64,000 nucleotides of DNA, from the NCBI GenBank assembly GCA_920105625.2, contig OV050030.1:137753918-137817917 (forward strand). Reading direction: 5' to 3'. Position 1 is the first letter of the stretch, and each line of letters opens with the position of its first letter. Under the pieces are notes generated by a model that was not told the DNA's origin, ran no database searches, and worked only from the letters and a program-made list of their open reading frames with translations. Both the position numbers and the translations under genes were made by a program. The stretch comes from Clusia tigrina. Its lineage: Eukaryota; Arthropoda; Insecta; Diptera; Clusiidae. This document shows, piece by piece, positions 20,892-34,831 of the stretch.

Positions 20892-23800
20892 CATGTGAAC
20901 GAATCAGTTGCGACGACTTTACTATCAGAAGATACAATATAACAGCAATTCTATGCACTCATTAAAAAAGGACGTAGTGCCTTCAAACGATCAGAAGGTA
21001 AGTTCCGCATTACCTGAGTCTGGACTTTAGGCTTATAACGAAAACAATGTATGCAAGTTCTTACGGTTCTACTACAGACTTCTTGCGCGTTTATTAGCCA
21101 GATTTTCTGACGAAGAACAGACAGTAATGCTTTTGGACCAGAATGACAATTAGTTATGTGTAGATACCGTAGATATATTTCGACGAAGTGCGATTTTTTA
21201 GGCATTAGTAGTGGAAATTTGGATCCTTATGAGATTGGTGCATTGAGAAGGCGACCGCCGAAAAGAATTAGATGAAAAAACTCGATTTCTATCTTTAAAT
21301 TTGCGAATGGGTAAGATTTGGGACTTATTTACCTTATGAATTTCATTAGAAAGTTCATTTCTCTGAATAATCTCAATAATTTTCAGGAAGGCCCATTCTA
21401 GTTACCTTGCAGCCGGAATATGTGAGATAATTACATCGGTCTTTCTTGATCTTTTGCAAAAACGGAATAAGTAACCGAAAATCCTCATTAATATTATATA
21501 AGAAGACTGGCTAGCAATCTCTTTTAAGAGTCGATCCTCATTATCCCCGGCTCTCTCCTTTTCCTTTTCTTAAGATTCTTGGTCTGGGGACAAGTGGAAA
21601 CGATGATTTGTAGGCCAAGTACATGAATCTTAAATTAGATATGATGCCCCGTTAAACAATATACAGTCTTTTAATTCATCCACATTGCATCCTCTGGAGA
21701 CTAAGTGTGCAGGATTTTGTTTTCAGTATACATGTCGCCAAGAAATTTCGTTCGACCACTCCTGTATATCTGATACTCTATTTGCGATGAATGTTGTCAG
21801 AGTAGATGGATGAATTTTTATCCAATGTTATGTAATTTCTGAATCTGTCCAGAAATATACATTCCAGAGTTTAGCCAGCAAATGCGCTGCACAGAGCTAA
21901 AGTCTTGCCAAAAATTTAGTTTTGAGGGGACCAACTTTCGATTTGGCGGTTAGAAGCTCTAAATGAATACCAGTTGAGTCATGGCTTCGAATATAGATGC
22001 AACATCCGTAAGCTCTCGTTGAAGCGTCAGCGAAGGCATTAATTTTACACTTTCAATTGCGTGTGTCCATAGCTAAGAATGTAGGCGTGGGGCAGCTATA
22101 GAATGTAGTTGTGTCAAATAATTTTCCATAATATTAATAATTTTTCCAACTGGTATCGAGCAGCATAGGGATTGATTCATCCCAATCGAGTTTTTGAAGT
22201 CAAAGCTCTTGCAGTAAGAATTTTGCTTTGGTGATAATAGAACATAGGAATCCAAGAAGATCAAAAAGGCGAGATGAAACTGATAGTGTCTTTCTTTTTG
22301 TGGCTCACAAATCGTGGAAATTTTCTTCCAAATGAAACTTAATAGTAACATTATTCGTAACCCAATGTATCCCTAGAGCCTTTATGAAGACGGCGTCATA
22401 ATGCTGTAATCATTTCTCATTAGTATATCGTTTAATGACACCTGGGATGTTCGACAAGATGTATCAAAAACTATGCGAAGTTTCGTGGAAGTGCTTTCTG
22501 ACCACAAATCCCACTGATGCGGAATAAAATAATGTGGAGTAGTCGAGAAGTTATTGCTGTTCAGAGTCATGTGACCCAAATGAAAGTATTCTTTCATAAA
22601 GTCTATATACAGAGCTCGCAGCCCAGAGCCATTTTTGAGTTTACGCTACAACGATAAGAACCGCCTTTTCGCAGTCTCGAATGACAAACCGAGTGAGCTA
22701 GGATCAGATCTGAAAGGAAATGATACCTTAAACCCACCGGATGAGGTTCGTTGCATCATATCGAGAAATTTTGCGCTGGTATAATTTTACTTGAAGTTGA
22801 CTTCTTAGGAATTTCTTCCAGTTCCCAGAATTTTTGATCTATGGCGTCCAGTGAGCAGCTTTCATCTTCTTTGCTATTTAACAAATTACAAATTCGAGAC
22901 GTAGGGCTCTCGACCAAGTAAATTTGCTTGCAGTGTTGGAAGCTCTGGACTTTGTTTTATTTGTCCGACTGAAAGTAGCTCAAAGAAGGTTTCAGCACCA
23001 AGCAGTAGATCTATCTTTTGTGATTTAGAGAAACATGGGCTTACAAGCTCAATGTTAGAAGGAATATTCCAATTTCTTGTAGAAACTTGTTGATCTGGCT
23101 GGAATGTGCATATAGAACGCATTACCCAGAAATCAGTTGAAATCTCATGAGAATTATCAAGTCATTGCGATACAGTCAGTGCAGCGAAAGATGGGCAAGT
23201 AATTATAGCATGCTCTTTGGACTTACAGAAAAGGCACTTGCCATCTTCCTGCGAAACTTCTTTGTTGCACACAAAGAATGATTTGAAATTTTTTTTGGGC
23301 CTCATCCGCAGAAATATGCTGGTATCGCTTATTGAGAGCATTCTCACAGTCATTCCAAAAGGGCAGCTTATCAAAATCCAGCTGTTCCCATTTGAATTTC
23401 GTGATTACTAAATGAATAAGAATCGCATTTGTGATATTTTTATCATCTCCTATTGACAATAGGGGATCGTAAATTACTGACAACGTGTCGATCATGCCAC
23501 GTAAAGCAGAATCAGATGGACTATTTATTTCTGAAAGATCAAAGAGCTTTGATATGCTGTCAAAAAAATGAGACAGCTGTTGTCGTAAACCGTTTTCAGA
23601 CTAGCTAAAGCCTTCGGACAATTTATTTCTGTTACTTAGAAGGCCTTTACTTTACCAAGGGCTTCATCAGATAGACATGAGAGCAGATGATTGAATTTTT
23701 CAATTTCTGCCAATGTGTGGTCATTATCCACAAGATTTTCAAACAAACTAATAAAATTCTTGTATTCGGAATATTTTCCATTAAATTTTGGAAGGCGCAT

Positions 23801-24603
23801 GTTAGGAAGTCTTGATTCAAAAACAAAGATTTTGAAGAGACACATACATCTTCAAGAATCGAACGAAAGTCATCGCTGGCATCGATTGACTCTATCCTTC
23901 GTTGATAAGTGATAGCTTGTTCAATGTATGAATTGAGAATATCTAGGCGACATTCTAGTTCGAGAGGATTTAAAGAAATGGATTTCTTATGTATGGCTTT
24001 TTTCATTCCATTAATTAAACTTTCAGAGCTGTCACCGTGTGCAGAATTTTGGCGTTTCGGAGCCATGTTGAGAATTTGAAGCGAAATTAATTTAACACAA
24101 ACGCAATTTGCAATAAATTTCCGAACAAAATCAACTTATTTGTTGTTAAAAAATAATTCTAAGCTTAATATTAGAATTTACTTGACAGTATTATTAAACT
24201 AGTTCAAGTTGCCAAAAAATTGCTTTGTAAACACCTCTTTATTATTTGTAATAAAAGCGCACACAAGTGTCTTGTGTAAATTGGGGAAGGAGATGTCGGG
24301 CTTGGTGGTAATTAAGATGGCGAACTTAACAAATCGATTTGAAAATTTTTTCAATAAGATTATGCGAGAAAAAATTAGTTTTTAATAAAATCTGCGCCAC
24401 GCACTTGTTGTTTCACGTCTTTATTTGTGTAGAAGTATAAAAAAAGGTGTAGTATATGTGTCAAATAAAAAATGCAATTAATAGTGTTCAAATAATTTTT
24501 TTTTTTTACTAATTTATAGGCTAATTAGTGAAGTTTGCCGGATGCCTAGGCGGTTAAAAGCCTAGTTTTTATAACAGATTTTAATTAATTGTCTTTAAAT
24601 ACA
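20892..24603 (-). mobile_element. BEL/Pao element (duplicate)
   Basis: Duplicate of 14238-17949. Integrase zinc finger 20951-21205, RNase H-like about 21644-22054, reverse-transcriptase parts 22073-22351 and 22382-22597, protease 22886-23122, gag 23162-24066 with zinc knuckle, and LTR-like start at 24603. The same stops and shifts are present, so the damage predates the duplication. Confidence 0.88.
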
Positions 24604-24617
24604 TTGGATTTTGCAAC

Positions 24618-24687
24618 TTCCCTTTTGCATGCGCGATAACTGCAGATCATCCCAATGATCTGCAGTTATCGCGCATGCAAAAGGGAA
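24618..24687. repeat. perfect 33-bp inverted repeat with 4-nt loop
   Basis: The left arm 24618-24650 (TTCCCTTTTGCATGCGCGAT...) and right arm 24655-24687 are exact reverse complements, separated by CCCA. It lies 15 bases beyond the end of the second duplication copy. The arms contain TGCATGCGCG and CTGCAG and are less AT-rich than the surroundings. Confidence 0.97.
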
Positions 24688-27130
<2,443 letters not shown>

Positions 27131-29944
27131 TTAAGAGAAGTAGTGAAAAACTGCTTGCTTAAAGTTGTGCTTACTTGATATACTCCTAATTGCCAAAGGC
27201 AACGAATTCCACAACCTGATGGCGTTCACAAAAAAGAGTCTATTCGAGTTTAAATACTTGTAATTAGGGACTAAGAGGTTCATATTTCTCCTCGATTTAC
27301 AAAACTTCAACTTTACAAACAAATAATTAGGTGTTCGCGTGTATATTAAGTTATGTAGAAATATGCAATTTCTAGCATCCATATAATTAAAAATATTGCA
27401 ACCAAGGACCTGATTGCAAAACTTACTGATATGGTCAAACTTTCTTAAACCATATACATATCTTGTAGCATTATTGAATGCCACCTGCAACTTATGCCTG
27501 GAACCCGAGTCAAGTTTACCATAAACAACCTCTGAGTAAGTCATGATCGGCACAATAAGCTGAAGCACCAACCTCCTTCTGGTCTCAGTAGGCACAAATG
27601 ATGCAGTCCTCCTCAAATTCCGTAAGGTATAGTATACCTTACTCACCACTGAATTTATGTGATCCTCACAGGATAGTACGGAGTTAATGTGGTATCCAAG
27701 GTTTTTTACTTTTTCAACAAATTTAAGTTTTGTATTATTTAGTGAAATTGTTGGTATATCAGAGGATGGGTAACCAGACTTGGAAATCGGGAGGACATAT
27801 GATTTTTGGGAGTTGAGCTTCAGCCCATTAGCTATAGCCCATTCTGCTATTATGATCAAGTCTTCGTTTACCCTAGCACATAAATCATCAATGAGACCAA
27901 TAGGTCTGGACAAATACAATTGAAGGTCATCAGCATATGCATGCATGGTAACATGACGACACTTACTGAAAATGTCATCTATGAACAGTGTAAACAAAAG
28001 TGGACCAAGCACTGACCCCTGAGGCACCCCACAGGTTGAATTACTGACGGCAGACACATTCTTTCCCACCCTAACCCTTTGAGACCTTCCAACCAAGTAA
28101 CTATTTAACATACGGACCGCCGAGCTGGAAAAACCAAAATTCAACCGTAGCTTTTCACATAGTAATGAGTGATCTACAGAATCGAATGCTTTAGAGAAAT
28201 CTAACAGACAAAGCAAGGTCAAATGTCTCATATCAAATGACTCTCTGATGTCATCCAATATTTTAACAACAGCAGTGGAGCAGCTGTGTCCAGGCCGAAA
28301 ACCAGATTGGAGTGGGGAAATAAGGTCAAATTTTCTGACGTGTTCTGAGATTTGCTCAGCCATGAGAGATTCACATACCTTTGATAAAGCCGACAACAAA
28401 CTTACAGGACGGAAATCAGACGGTACATTAGCATTGGACTTTTTAGCTATAGGGATAATCGTCGCTATTTTCCAAATACTGGGGAAGCAGGAGCTCGTTA
28501 AACAATGGTTAATTATATGGGTCAACGGGCTTAGAATGAAAGGCAAAATAAGTTTAATAAATTTAATAGGAATTCCATCTTCTCCGACAGCATTTGACTT
28601 TATCTTGTTGACACAGCGAGCAACATCATCTTCACCCACAGAAATAAACTCAAACACAAATGGGCATTCAGAAACACAGTCCCTCGCAACTACAGCAGAC
28701 ATATCATCAGCAGACACTGAACTACTACCAAAATAGTCATTCAGAATACCCGGATCAATCCGACAATCTTCAGATTTCCCATTGCATACCCCAGCTTGTC
28801 TCAAATTATTCCACAGCTGCTTGGAAGGTCGTGCCAAACATAGTTTGGACATGAAAAATCTGCGCTTAGCCAATTTAATAGTAGAATTTGCATCATTTCT
28901 AGCTCTTTTGTGCTCTTCCCATCTAGATGCAGTTGGATTTCTTTTCCACTGATTGTATGTTCTATGCCGTTTTTTAATAGCCAATTGGGCATTCTTCGTA
29001 AACCAGGGACAACTGCTGTTAGTGACAGAACGAGTAACAAGTGGAACATGCAAGTCAAACAAGGCACCAATTCTGTACATTAAAGAATCCAGCTTTTCAT
29101 TCACAGAGCTAAACAGCCTACATTCAGACCAATTAATAAGTGACAGGTCATTAAACAAAGAATCAAGATTAATTGATTTATAGTCTCGAAAGGAAAAAGA
29201 ATTTTCAGCAACCACTGGGTTTAGATTTACATTCACTGAACAAAAAATTAGATCGTGGTCGGATATAAACGATAATTGGTCAAAGATCATAACTGAAGAA
29301 ATATCCGAAACCAGAAAAACATCCAACAAACTTGGAGAAGCATTATCTGCAAAGCGTGTTGGCATACTGGTATTCAGCACTTGCAGTCCAACTTCAGAAA
29401 TTTTACAAATGAATTGCTTGGCAAGACTGTCCTTACATAACATGTTTATATTGAAATCACCACACACAATAAAATGATCATAATCGATTACACAATTTGA
29501 CAAAGTAGCAAAGAACGGATCCAAACAGCAGTAACGATAAGGATTATATACACACGACAAAAAAACTTTTGTGCTATTGTCATAAATTTCAACATTTAGA
29601 AATTCCACATCTGAGCCTCCAGACATATTCAACAAATTCACTCTTAAATTACTTTTACAATATATTGCCACACCCCCGCCTTTTTTGTCTAATCTATCGT
29701 TTCGAAAAAGCTTGTAATTACCTATATTCAGGCAAGAGTCACCTATACCTTCATGCAACCAGGTTTCGGATACACAAATTACATCAACAGATGAATTCTC
29801 AAAGCAGTGTCTAACATAATCCATCTTAGAATCACTTAGACTCCTCGCATTAAAATGTACAATGTTTAATCCAGAGTGCTGGCTGCATAAAACGCCAATC
29901 AATGTTTTATGAACGTCACTGGAGGCAGAAACTTCATCACCCAT
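27131..29944 (-). CDS. ORF2: apurinic endonuclease and reverse transcriptase
   Basis: This uninterrupted frame is 937 codons from the ATG at 29944; 14 further codons are open upstream. Positions below count from the open frame. The endonuclease has HFNARSL (about 45), SETWL (about 73), CGDFNIN (about 175) and ISDHDLI (about 240). The reverse transcriptase has FRPVSLLSALSKVCE, LDFSKAFDSVDHSLL, GVPQGSVLGPLLF and the catalytic YADDLQLYL at about 685. A C-terminal region follows with no RNase H. The protein would nick DNA and prime reverse transcription at the target. No stop or shift is seen, so this copy is younger than most here. Clade placement within CR1/jockey is uncertain. Confidence 0.92.
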   Translation of the reverse strand: MGDEVSASSDVHKTLIGVLCSQHSGLNIVHFNARSLSDSKMDYVRHCFENSSVDVICVSETWLHEGIGDSCLNIGNYKLFRNDRLDKKGGGVAIYCKSNLRVNLLNMSGGSDVEFLNVEIYDNSTKVFLSCVYNPYRYCCLDPFFATLSNCVIDYDHFIVCGDFNINMLCKDSLAKQFICKISEVGLQVLNTSMPTRFADNASPSLLDVFLVSDISSVMIFDQLSFISDHDLIFCSVNVNLNPVVAENSFSFRDYKSINLDSLFNDLSLINWSECRLFSSVNEKLDSLMYRIGALFDLHVPLVTRSVTNSSCPWFTKNAQLAIKKRHRTYNQWKRNPTASRWEEHKRARNDANSTIKLAKRRFFMSKLCLARPSKQLWNNLRQAGVCNGKSEDCRIDPGILNDYFGSSSVSADDMSAVVARDCVSECPFVFEFISVGEDDVARCVNKIKSNAVGEDGIPIKFIKLILPFILSPLTHIINHCLTSSCFPSIWKIATIIPIAKKSNANVPSDFRPVSLLSALSKVCESLMAEQISEHVRKFDLISPLQSGFRPGHSCSTAVVKILDDIRESFDMRHLTLLCLLDFSKAFDSVDHSLLCEKLRLNFGFSSSAVRMLNSYLVGRSQRVRVGKNVSAVSNSTCGVPQGSVLGPLLFTLFIDDIFSKCRHVTMHAYADDLQLYLSRPIGLIDDLCARVNEDLIIIAEWAIANGLKLNSQKSYVLPISKSGYPSSDIPTISLNNTKLKFVEKVKNLGYHINSVLSCEDHINSVVSKVYYTLRNLRRTASFVPTETRRRLVLQLIVPIMTYSEVVYGKLDSGSRHKLQVAFNNATRYVYGLRKFDHISKFCNQVLGCNIFNYMDARNCIFLHNLIYTRTPNYLFVKLKFCKSRRNMNLLVPNYKYLNSNRLFFVNAIRLWNSLPLAIRSISSKHNFKQAVFHYFS

Positions 29945-30290
29945 AATTAGTATAAAAATACATATCAGCAACAGAACAATAAGCACTACAGTAATAGAAG
30001 AAGCAGATAGTAGAGAAGAGGAAATTACTTAAAAAAATAGTCGAGCACAAGGCATATAGAGAGAGAGCATTTAAGCTATTAATATATGTAAATGTGCAAT
30101 TAAACACTTCAATAAAAATAAAGAAGAAACTAAATAGTGAAGTTGAGAGTAATATAGAATAATAAATTAAAATAAAATAAATAGAATAATACATTAAATA
30201 GAATAATAAATTAAAATAATCAAGTAAAAGTTGACTTTTATGCTCCAGTATAGCTTCTGCCGGCAACTGCATCTACGCTCTCTCTCTGCT
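27131..30290 (-). mobile_element. non-LTR retrotransposon, CR1/jockey superfamily, 5'-truncated
   Basis: A single long ORF2 (27131-29944) with about 340 bases of 5' sequence and no ORF1. An AT-rich 3' tail lies below 27131. The 5' end is placed near 30290 from the change in sequence character and is approximate. Confidence 0.8.
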
Positions 30291-30474
30291 ACTCACTACT
30301 ATTGCTTCAGCATTCGGATCGGATCCTACCATATATTTCACAAAAGTAACATGTAATAAATGACACAAGTACAAAGGTATCACTTGTGGTATTTGCGATT
30401 TCAATGGGATAAACAAAAGTTTACTAGAGTTGCGTTTGGAATATTCAGTTACGAATTAAAAATAATTATTAAAT

Positions 30475-30705
30475 GCAACGAAATCGGCCAGAGTTTATGT
30501 TTCGATTAATCGCTCCAAAAATTCTCTGGGGACGATGGAAGCAGCATAAACGAATGGATTGATGAATTTGAACACAAAACTGATGTGTGCGAAGCGGTTA
30601 CTCAAAGGTACAGCCAAGTTGTATATGGAGCATGAACAGCGGATTTAAAACAAGAATTCAAATCAGCTGCGACGTTTATGTCCATGCGACGTTGTTTTTG
30701 CTCAA
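30475..30705 (+). pseudogene. gag: gag, 5' segment before the mariner fragment
   Basis: The sequence reads SGDDGSSINEWIDEFEHKTDV, typical of the N-terminal gag of some insect Ty3/gypsy elements. It is followed by a stop and then LKQEFKSAATFMSM. The segment is cut by the mariner fragment and continues at 31273. Confidence 0.68.
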
Positions 30706-30708
30706 AAT

Positions 30709-31270
30709 TTAGCAATTTTGGAACAATCTTCGTTTCATGCCTAAAACATCCGTAAAAATTGCTTGGCATGAGCCGAACGATATGCCAACATCATCAGCAA
30801 CCTCTCTGATAGTGATTCGATGATTATCCAAAATCATTTTCTTCACTGCGTCAATGTTTTCATCGGTTGTTGACGTGCTCGGGCGACCAGGACGAGCATC
30901 GTCATTGACATCTTCTCGGCCTTCCTTAAACCGGTTATACCACAATTGAACTTGTGTTCTGCTCAAAGTAGACTCGCCAAAGGCCACAGTCAACATTTCA
31001 AATGTCCTTGCGCATTTAATTTCATTTTTTACACAAAACTGAATACAGTTTCTTTGATCCATTTTTTTCGAATAGTACAAAATCGAAGAGCACACCAAAA
31101 CACGACTAACCTTTTTATCTGTCAAAAACAAACTGACAATCCAAAATGATTGGTATTGCCAACATATATAACAGACATGTGTACCAACATAAAAAAAAAA
31201 AAATTCGAACATCGAACATACGTAACTCACGAAAAGATGAAAATAACGGTTATCTTTTGATCACACCTCG
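30709..31270 (-). mobile_element. mariner fragment (transposase N-terminus and 5' end)
   Basis: On the minus strand from 31270 (terminal CGAGGTGTGATCAAAAGATAACC) a 5' non-coding region leads to MDQRNCIQFCVKNEIKCART and a helix-turn-helix DNA-binding region (WYNRFKEGRED...ARPGRPSTS...ITIREVADDVGIS). The frame ends at KRRLFQNC. The catalytic D,D34D domain and the other terminal repeat are absent. TA follows the terminus at 31271-31272. Confidence 0.85.
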
Positions 31271-31272
31271 TA

Positions 31273-31760
31273 CATCGTATGCTGTACAATCGGAAAAAGA
31301 AGCCGAATGAGACATACAGACAATATGTCTATACGATGCTGGATATAGCAGCACAGGCAATTCTTGAGGTGTATGCAATTATCATTTATATCATTGATGG
31401 CATAGTGGGATCACAACACAGCAAGATGTTTCTTTATGAAGCAAAGTCTATCGCATATTCAAAAGAGAAACTGCAAACGTTTGAGCAGATATGGTCCAAG
31501 GCCGAACCAAGAAGAGCGAGAGAAAGGAACGAATTTAATAACACAAACAGCATAATCTAAAGAAGTGAAATAGATAGACAAAATTTCGGCAAGGAACGAG
31601 GCTGCTACAACTGTGGCGAAAAATTACATTTTTCAAACAATTGTCCAAACAGGAATCGAGGACCTAAATGCTTTAAATGCAATTGGGCCAAAAATCGATT
31701 GCATGCAAAAGCGAGAGGTATGGTTAATGTGATGGAAAGTAAAACTTCTACAAAGCTGTT
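31273..31760 (+). pseudogene. gag: gag, 3' segment with zinc knuckles
   Basis: HRMLYNRKKKPNETYRQYVY continues gag after the mariner fragment. A TAA at 31558-31560 interrupts it. In the same frame beyond the stop lies a zinc knuckle CYNCGEKLHFSNNC and a second, degenerate one beginning CFKCN, whose later His and Cys are lost. Confidence 0.78.
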
Positions 31761-31924
31761 AATATTAACGGGATAGAAATGGAAGCATTAATAGATAGCA
31801 GTAGCCTAATTTCAACGATTCGGAAAGACGTATTTCACTCACATAGTTTCGGTCCATATTCAGCAATGGGTATGGTGTGTGGTATCGGTTTAACACACAT
31901 AAAGGCAATCGGAGTATTCAATGT
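31761..31924 (+). pseudogene. protease, 5' part before the nested insertion
   Basis: MEALIDSSSLISTIRKDVF corresponds to the aspartic protease active site, with DSS where DTG is usual. The domain continues to GVFNV at 31924. Its next codons (TVRADECEL) are found at 35065, beyond the insertion. Confidence 0.75.
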
Positions 31925-32179
31925 TGTAACAACTCTCTTTCGCCGGGGTAAGCTCACCGGATTGTCAGGAGTCGTTTACAGAAAATATCTAAAGTATTCA
32001 AAACTTATTTATGTGGATTTAAGTATTTTGTTTATTTATTAATTTAAAAAAACAATGGGTAACAAGTTAAATTTTATTTATTTTTACTAACTTAAATACG
32101 GACAAAGTTGAATTCTATGTCTCCCTAAATACCTGTCAAGGTAATTTTACGAGAATAGTGATTGCACACCAGTCTATTC

Positions 32180-32525
32180 ATCTAGATTTCCCTTAGTTGT
32201 TCTGTAGCGTTTGTAATTTGGGTTTCTAGTAGAGAATCGATTATAAACCGTAATCTATTTTAGATTCCCCTAGCTTCTGTAGCGTTTGTCAGTTTGGGTT
32301 TCTAGGAGAGAATCGATTATAAACCATAATTTCTTTTCGATTCCCCTAGCTTCTCCAGTGTTTGTCAGTTTGGGTTTCTAGCAGAGAATCGATTATAAAC
32401 CATAATCTCTTTTAGATTCCCCTAGCCTCTGTAGCGTTTGTCAGTTCTGGGTTTCTAGCAGAAAATCGATTACAAACCATAATCTCCTCTAGCTTCCCCT
32501 AGCTTCTGTAGCGTTTGCCATTTCG
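32180..32525. repeat. about 80-bp minisatellite, 4-5 copies
   Basis: Imperfect tandem copies of a unit containing CCCCTAGCTTCTGTAGCG, then GGGTTTCTAG and GAGAATCGATTATAAACC. The copies differ by several substitutions. The array lies within the probable solo LTR. Confidence 0.9.
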
Positions 32526-33242
32526 TATATCTCTGATGCAGAAAGAAAGAGGCTGAGTTGTCAGTTGCTCTTGCTTTTATGATCCAGCTTCAGTGTAGAT
32601 CATCCAATAATTGTTGTTGTGAGGGAACTGTAGTTTGTTGTGGCACCTGTCTGCTATCTTGTGCTGTTGCATGTTGCTACTGTTTCCCGCACTGTTCTTC
32701 TTGTTTGAATTTAACCTTGGGCCACATTGTTCTTATTTTCTCGCTGTAAGATTTTTTTCTTGGCCACCTTCAATGTTGTGTTATTGTTGTGATGTTTTAC
32801 CTTGCTGTTGTTCCTTGTCTTGTTTGTTGTTGTTGCTATTTGTCCTTGGGCCACCTTCAGCACTTTGTTGATATTTTATATCGCACATTTAATAGGATAT
32901 AATTTATTTCTGCTTCTCCTCTTTATGCTTTGTCCGTATTGTTGACGCGCTTAGCGATCGGTCTGTCATGTTCCACTTTATGCTTTGTTTTTGGGTGTGT
33001 TTAGTGAGTTATTTGTCGAAGTGATGCAGTCTGCAACTTCTGTCGCGATCTCTTTTAAATTCATATGATTGCGTTAGCCACTGTTGTTGTGAATTCATAT
33101 CAGTGCGGTAGCCGGTTGCACAATTCTTTGTGTAATATTTTCCTGTGTTATCTTGCGTTGTTGTGTTCGTTGCATATTTTTGGTCGCGTCTTCTGTTCTC
33201 CCAATGCAGAGTGTAACACTTGTTGTTGGTAGCATTCCTATG

Positions 33243-33250
33243 GTGGGAGG
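33243..33250. repeat. hAT target-site duplication, left
   Basis: GTGGGAGG, identical to 34824-34831. Confidence 0.9.
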
Positions 33251-34823
33251 TAGAGATGAGCAAAATTTCACTGCCGGTGATTTTTTCACTGTTATTTAAA
33301 AATCGCTGGTAGCAACGGTTATCGAATATACAAAGTAACAGCGATTTGATCAAAAGAGTGATTTTTAATAGTCCGTTCTTTTTTCACAGTGATTGAAAAT
33401 CGCTACTTTTAATAAAAGCGTGAAATAACAGCGGCGATTAGAAATCACTGTTTCTGTGGAGCTTTTTAAGTGAATACAGAGAGAGAGAGAGAGAGAGAGA
33501 GAATGGTATTATATGAATTTTGGCTACACTCATGCAGACTTACACATTTAACATTAAAAAAGTCTATGTCTATATAAATCAACAGAGAGGGACAGTTTGC
33601 TATTATTTCAGGATTAATTTAGAATACAACGAAAAAGAGCATATTGTGTAATATCACTGTTTATTTCTTGATTGCTGTTACTTTTAATGTATGAATTTTA
33701 TGCAAAGGGAAATTTTTCATTTGAATTTTTTTAAAAAATTAGTAAAGTTTTGAAATTAATTATACAGGGTAGCGAACTATAATGGAATTTCTCAATGATA
33801 TTATAGTGGATATTTTAAGTTATGGTATTATAAAATTTATTTGATTGAATAAGTAATATATTGGCATTGTTCACATTGAACACAATCTTCTTAAAATATA
33901 AATAAAAACTAATCAATTGAACGATTGGTGCATTGCTAGTGACATATATCATTCGTAGTCGTTTAAATATGCTAGACGATAAATAAATTAGTGATATTCA
34001 GCTGGGAAAATACATTTTATTATTAATAATCTAATATTTATATATAATAAAAAATAGTAATAAATAAAGTTTAAGTATAGTATTTATAATTACAATTTAA
34101 AAATAATAACATTTTTACACTTTCATCCCCTAAACGATTTCGCCGCTTGCTTAATATCTGTCCAGCATACGAAAAAAGGCATTCGAATGATACGCAAGAT
34201 GCCAATGCGCAAAGACTTTCTAGCGCTACTATCGAAATATTTGGATACTTTGTTTTATAATATATATAATTTTATTACGTCATCTTCCACATATCTATCA
34301 TCTTCTCTATTATATATGCGCAAATGTTAAAATATAAAGCGATACGTATGAATATTCAAACTTGGCATAAATTGTCACTCTCTCCAGCAATGGGATAATT
34401 TAACAGCAACAACTACATACATAAATTTACTTAACATGCTAAAAACAGTGATTGATATATTCATTCGTTACCAAAGTAGTGAAATCACCATTCGCTGTTA
34501 TTTCACGCTTTTATTAAAATAAGCGATTTTCAATCACTGCGAAAAAAGAGCGGACTGTTAAAAATTACTCTTTTGATTTATTTCACTCTTTTTTAAAAGT
34601 AGCGATTTTCAATAACTGAGGATTACAGCTGTCTGTTAAAAATCGCGTTTTTCGCTGTTACTTTGCATATTTGATAACAGTTTGGTTGACTGCTTACATA
34701 CATATCTATATGCATGAACGCAATGGAAACAGCGATCGCAGTCACTGTTTAAAATCACGGTGATTGAAAATAGCAATCACTGGTAACTGAATGGTAACTA
34801 AATCACTGGATCGCTCATCACTA
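33251..34823 (-). mobile_element. deleted hAT element with 8-bp target duplication
   Basis: The termini are TAGAGATGAGC (left) and, on the opposite strand, TAGTGATGAGC (right). Both flanks carry GTGGGAGG. Subterminal regions (33270-33460 and 34445-34800) are filled with inverted copies of words such as AAAATCGC and CACTG. A (GA)n tract lies at about 33479-33503. Only a C-terminal transposase fragment remains, so it could move only with an enzyme supplied in trans. Confidence 0.9.
34071..34259 (-). pseudogene. hAT transposase, C-terminal dimerisation segment
   Basis: 62 codons, in frame to a natural-looking stop at 34071. YPNISIVALESLCALASCVS and ECLFSYAGQILSKRRNRLG match the hAT dimerisation domain. 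The catalytic part is missing. Confidence 0.85.
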
Positions 34824-34831
34824 GTGGGAGG
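34824..34831. repeat. hAT target-site duplication, right
   Basis: GTGGGAGG, identical to 33243-33250. Confidence 0.9.

Larger units (their letters stand above)
17952..24603. repeat. copy 2 of the 6.65-kb tandem duplication
   Basis: It repeats 11294-17949 in the same orientation with an offset of 6654-6658. It starts within the Helitron Rep gene and ends at the outer LTR terminus of BEL (24603). Identity is visibly above 99 percent. The contents of this copy are listed separately. Confidence 0.93.

Noticed and set aside
29937..30272. Hydrophobic Tyr/Phe-rich frame of 111 codons on the minus strand
   Set aside because: Arises from AT-rich simple sequence upstream of the non-LTR ORF2; no motif, no homologue recalled.
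32558..32871. Cys/Leu-rich frames of 63 and 78 codons
   Set aside because: Produced by TTGTTG-type low-complexity sequence in the LTR-like insert.
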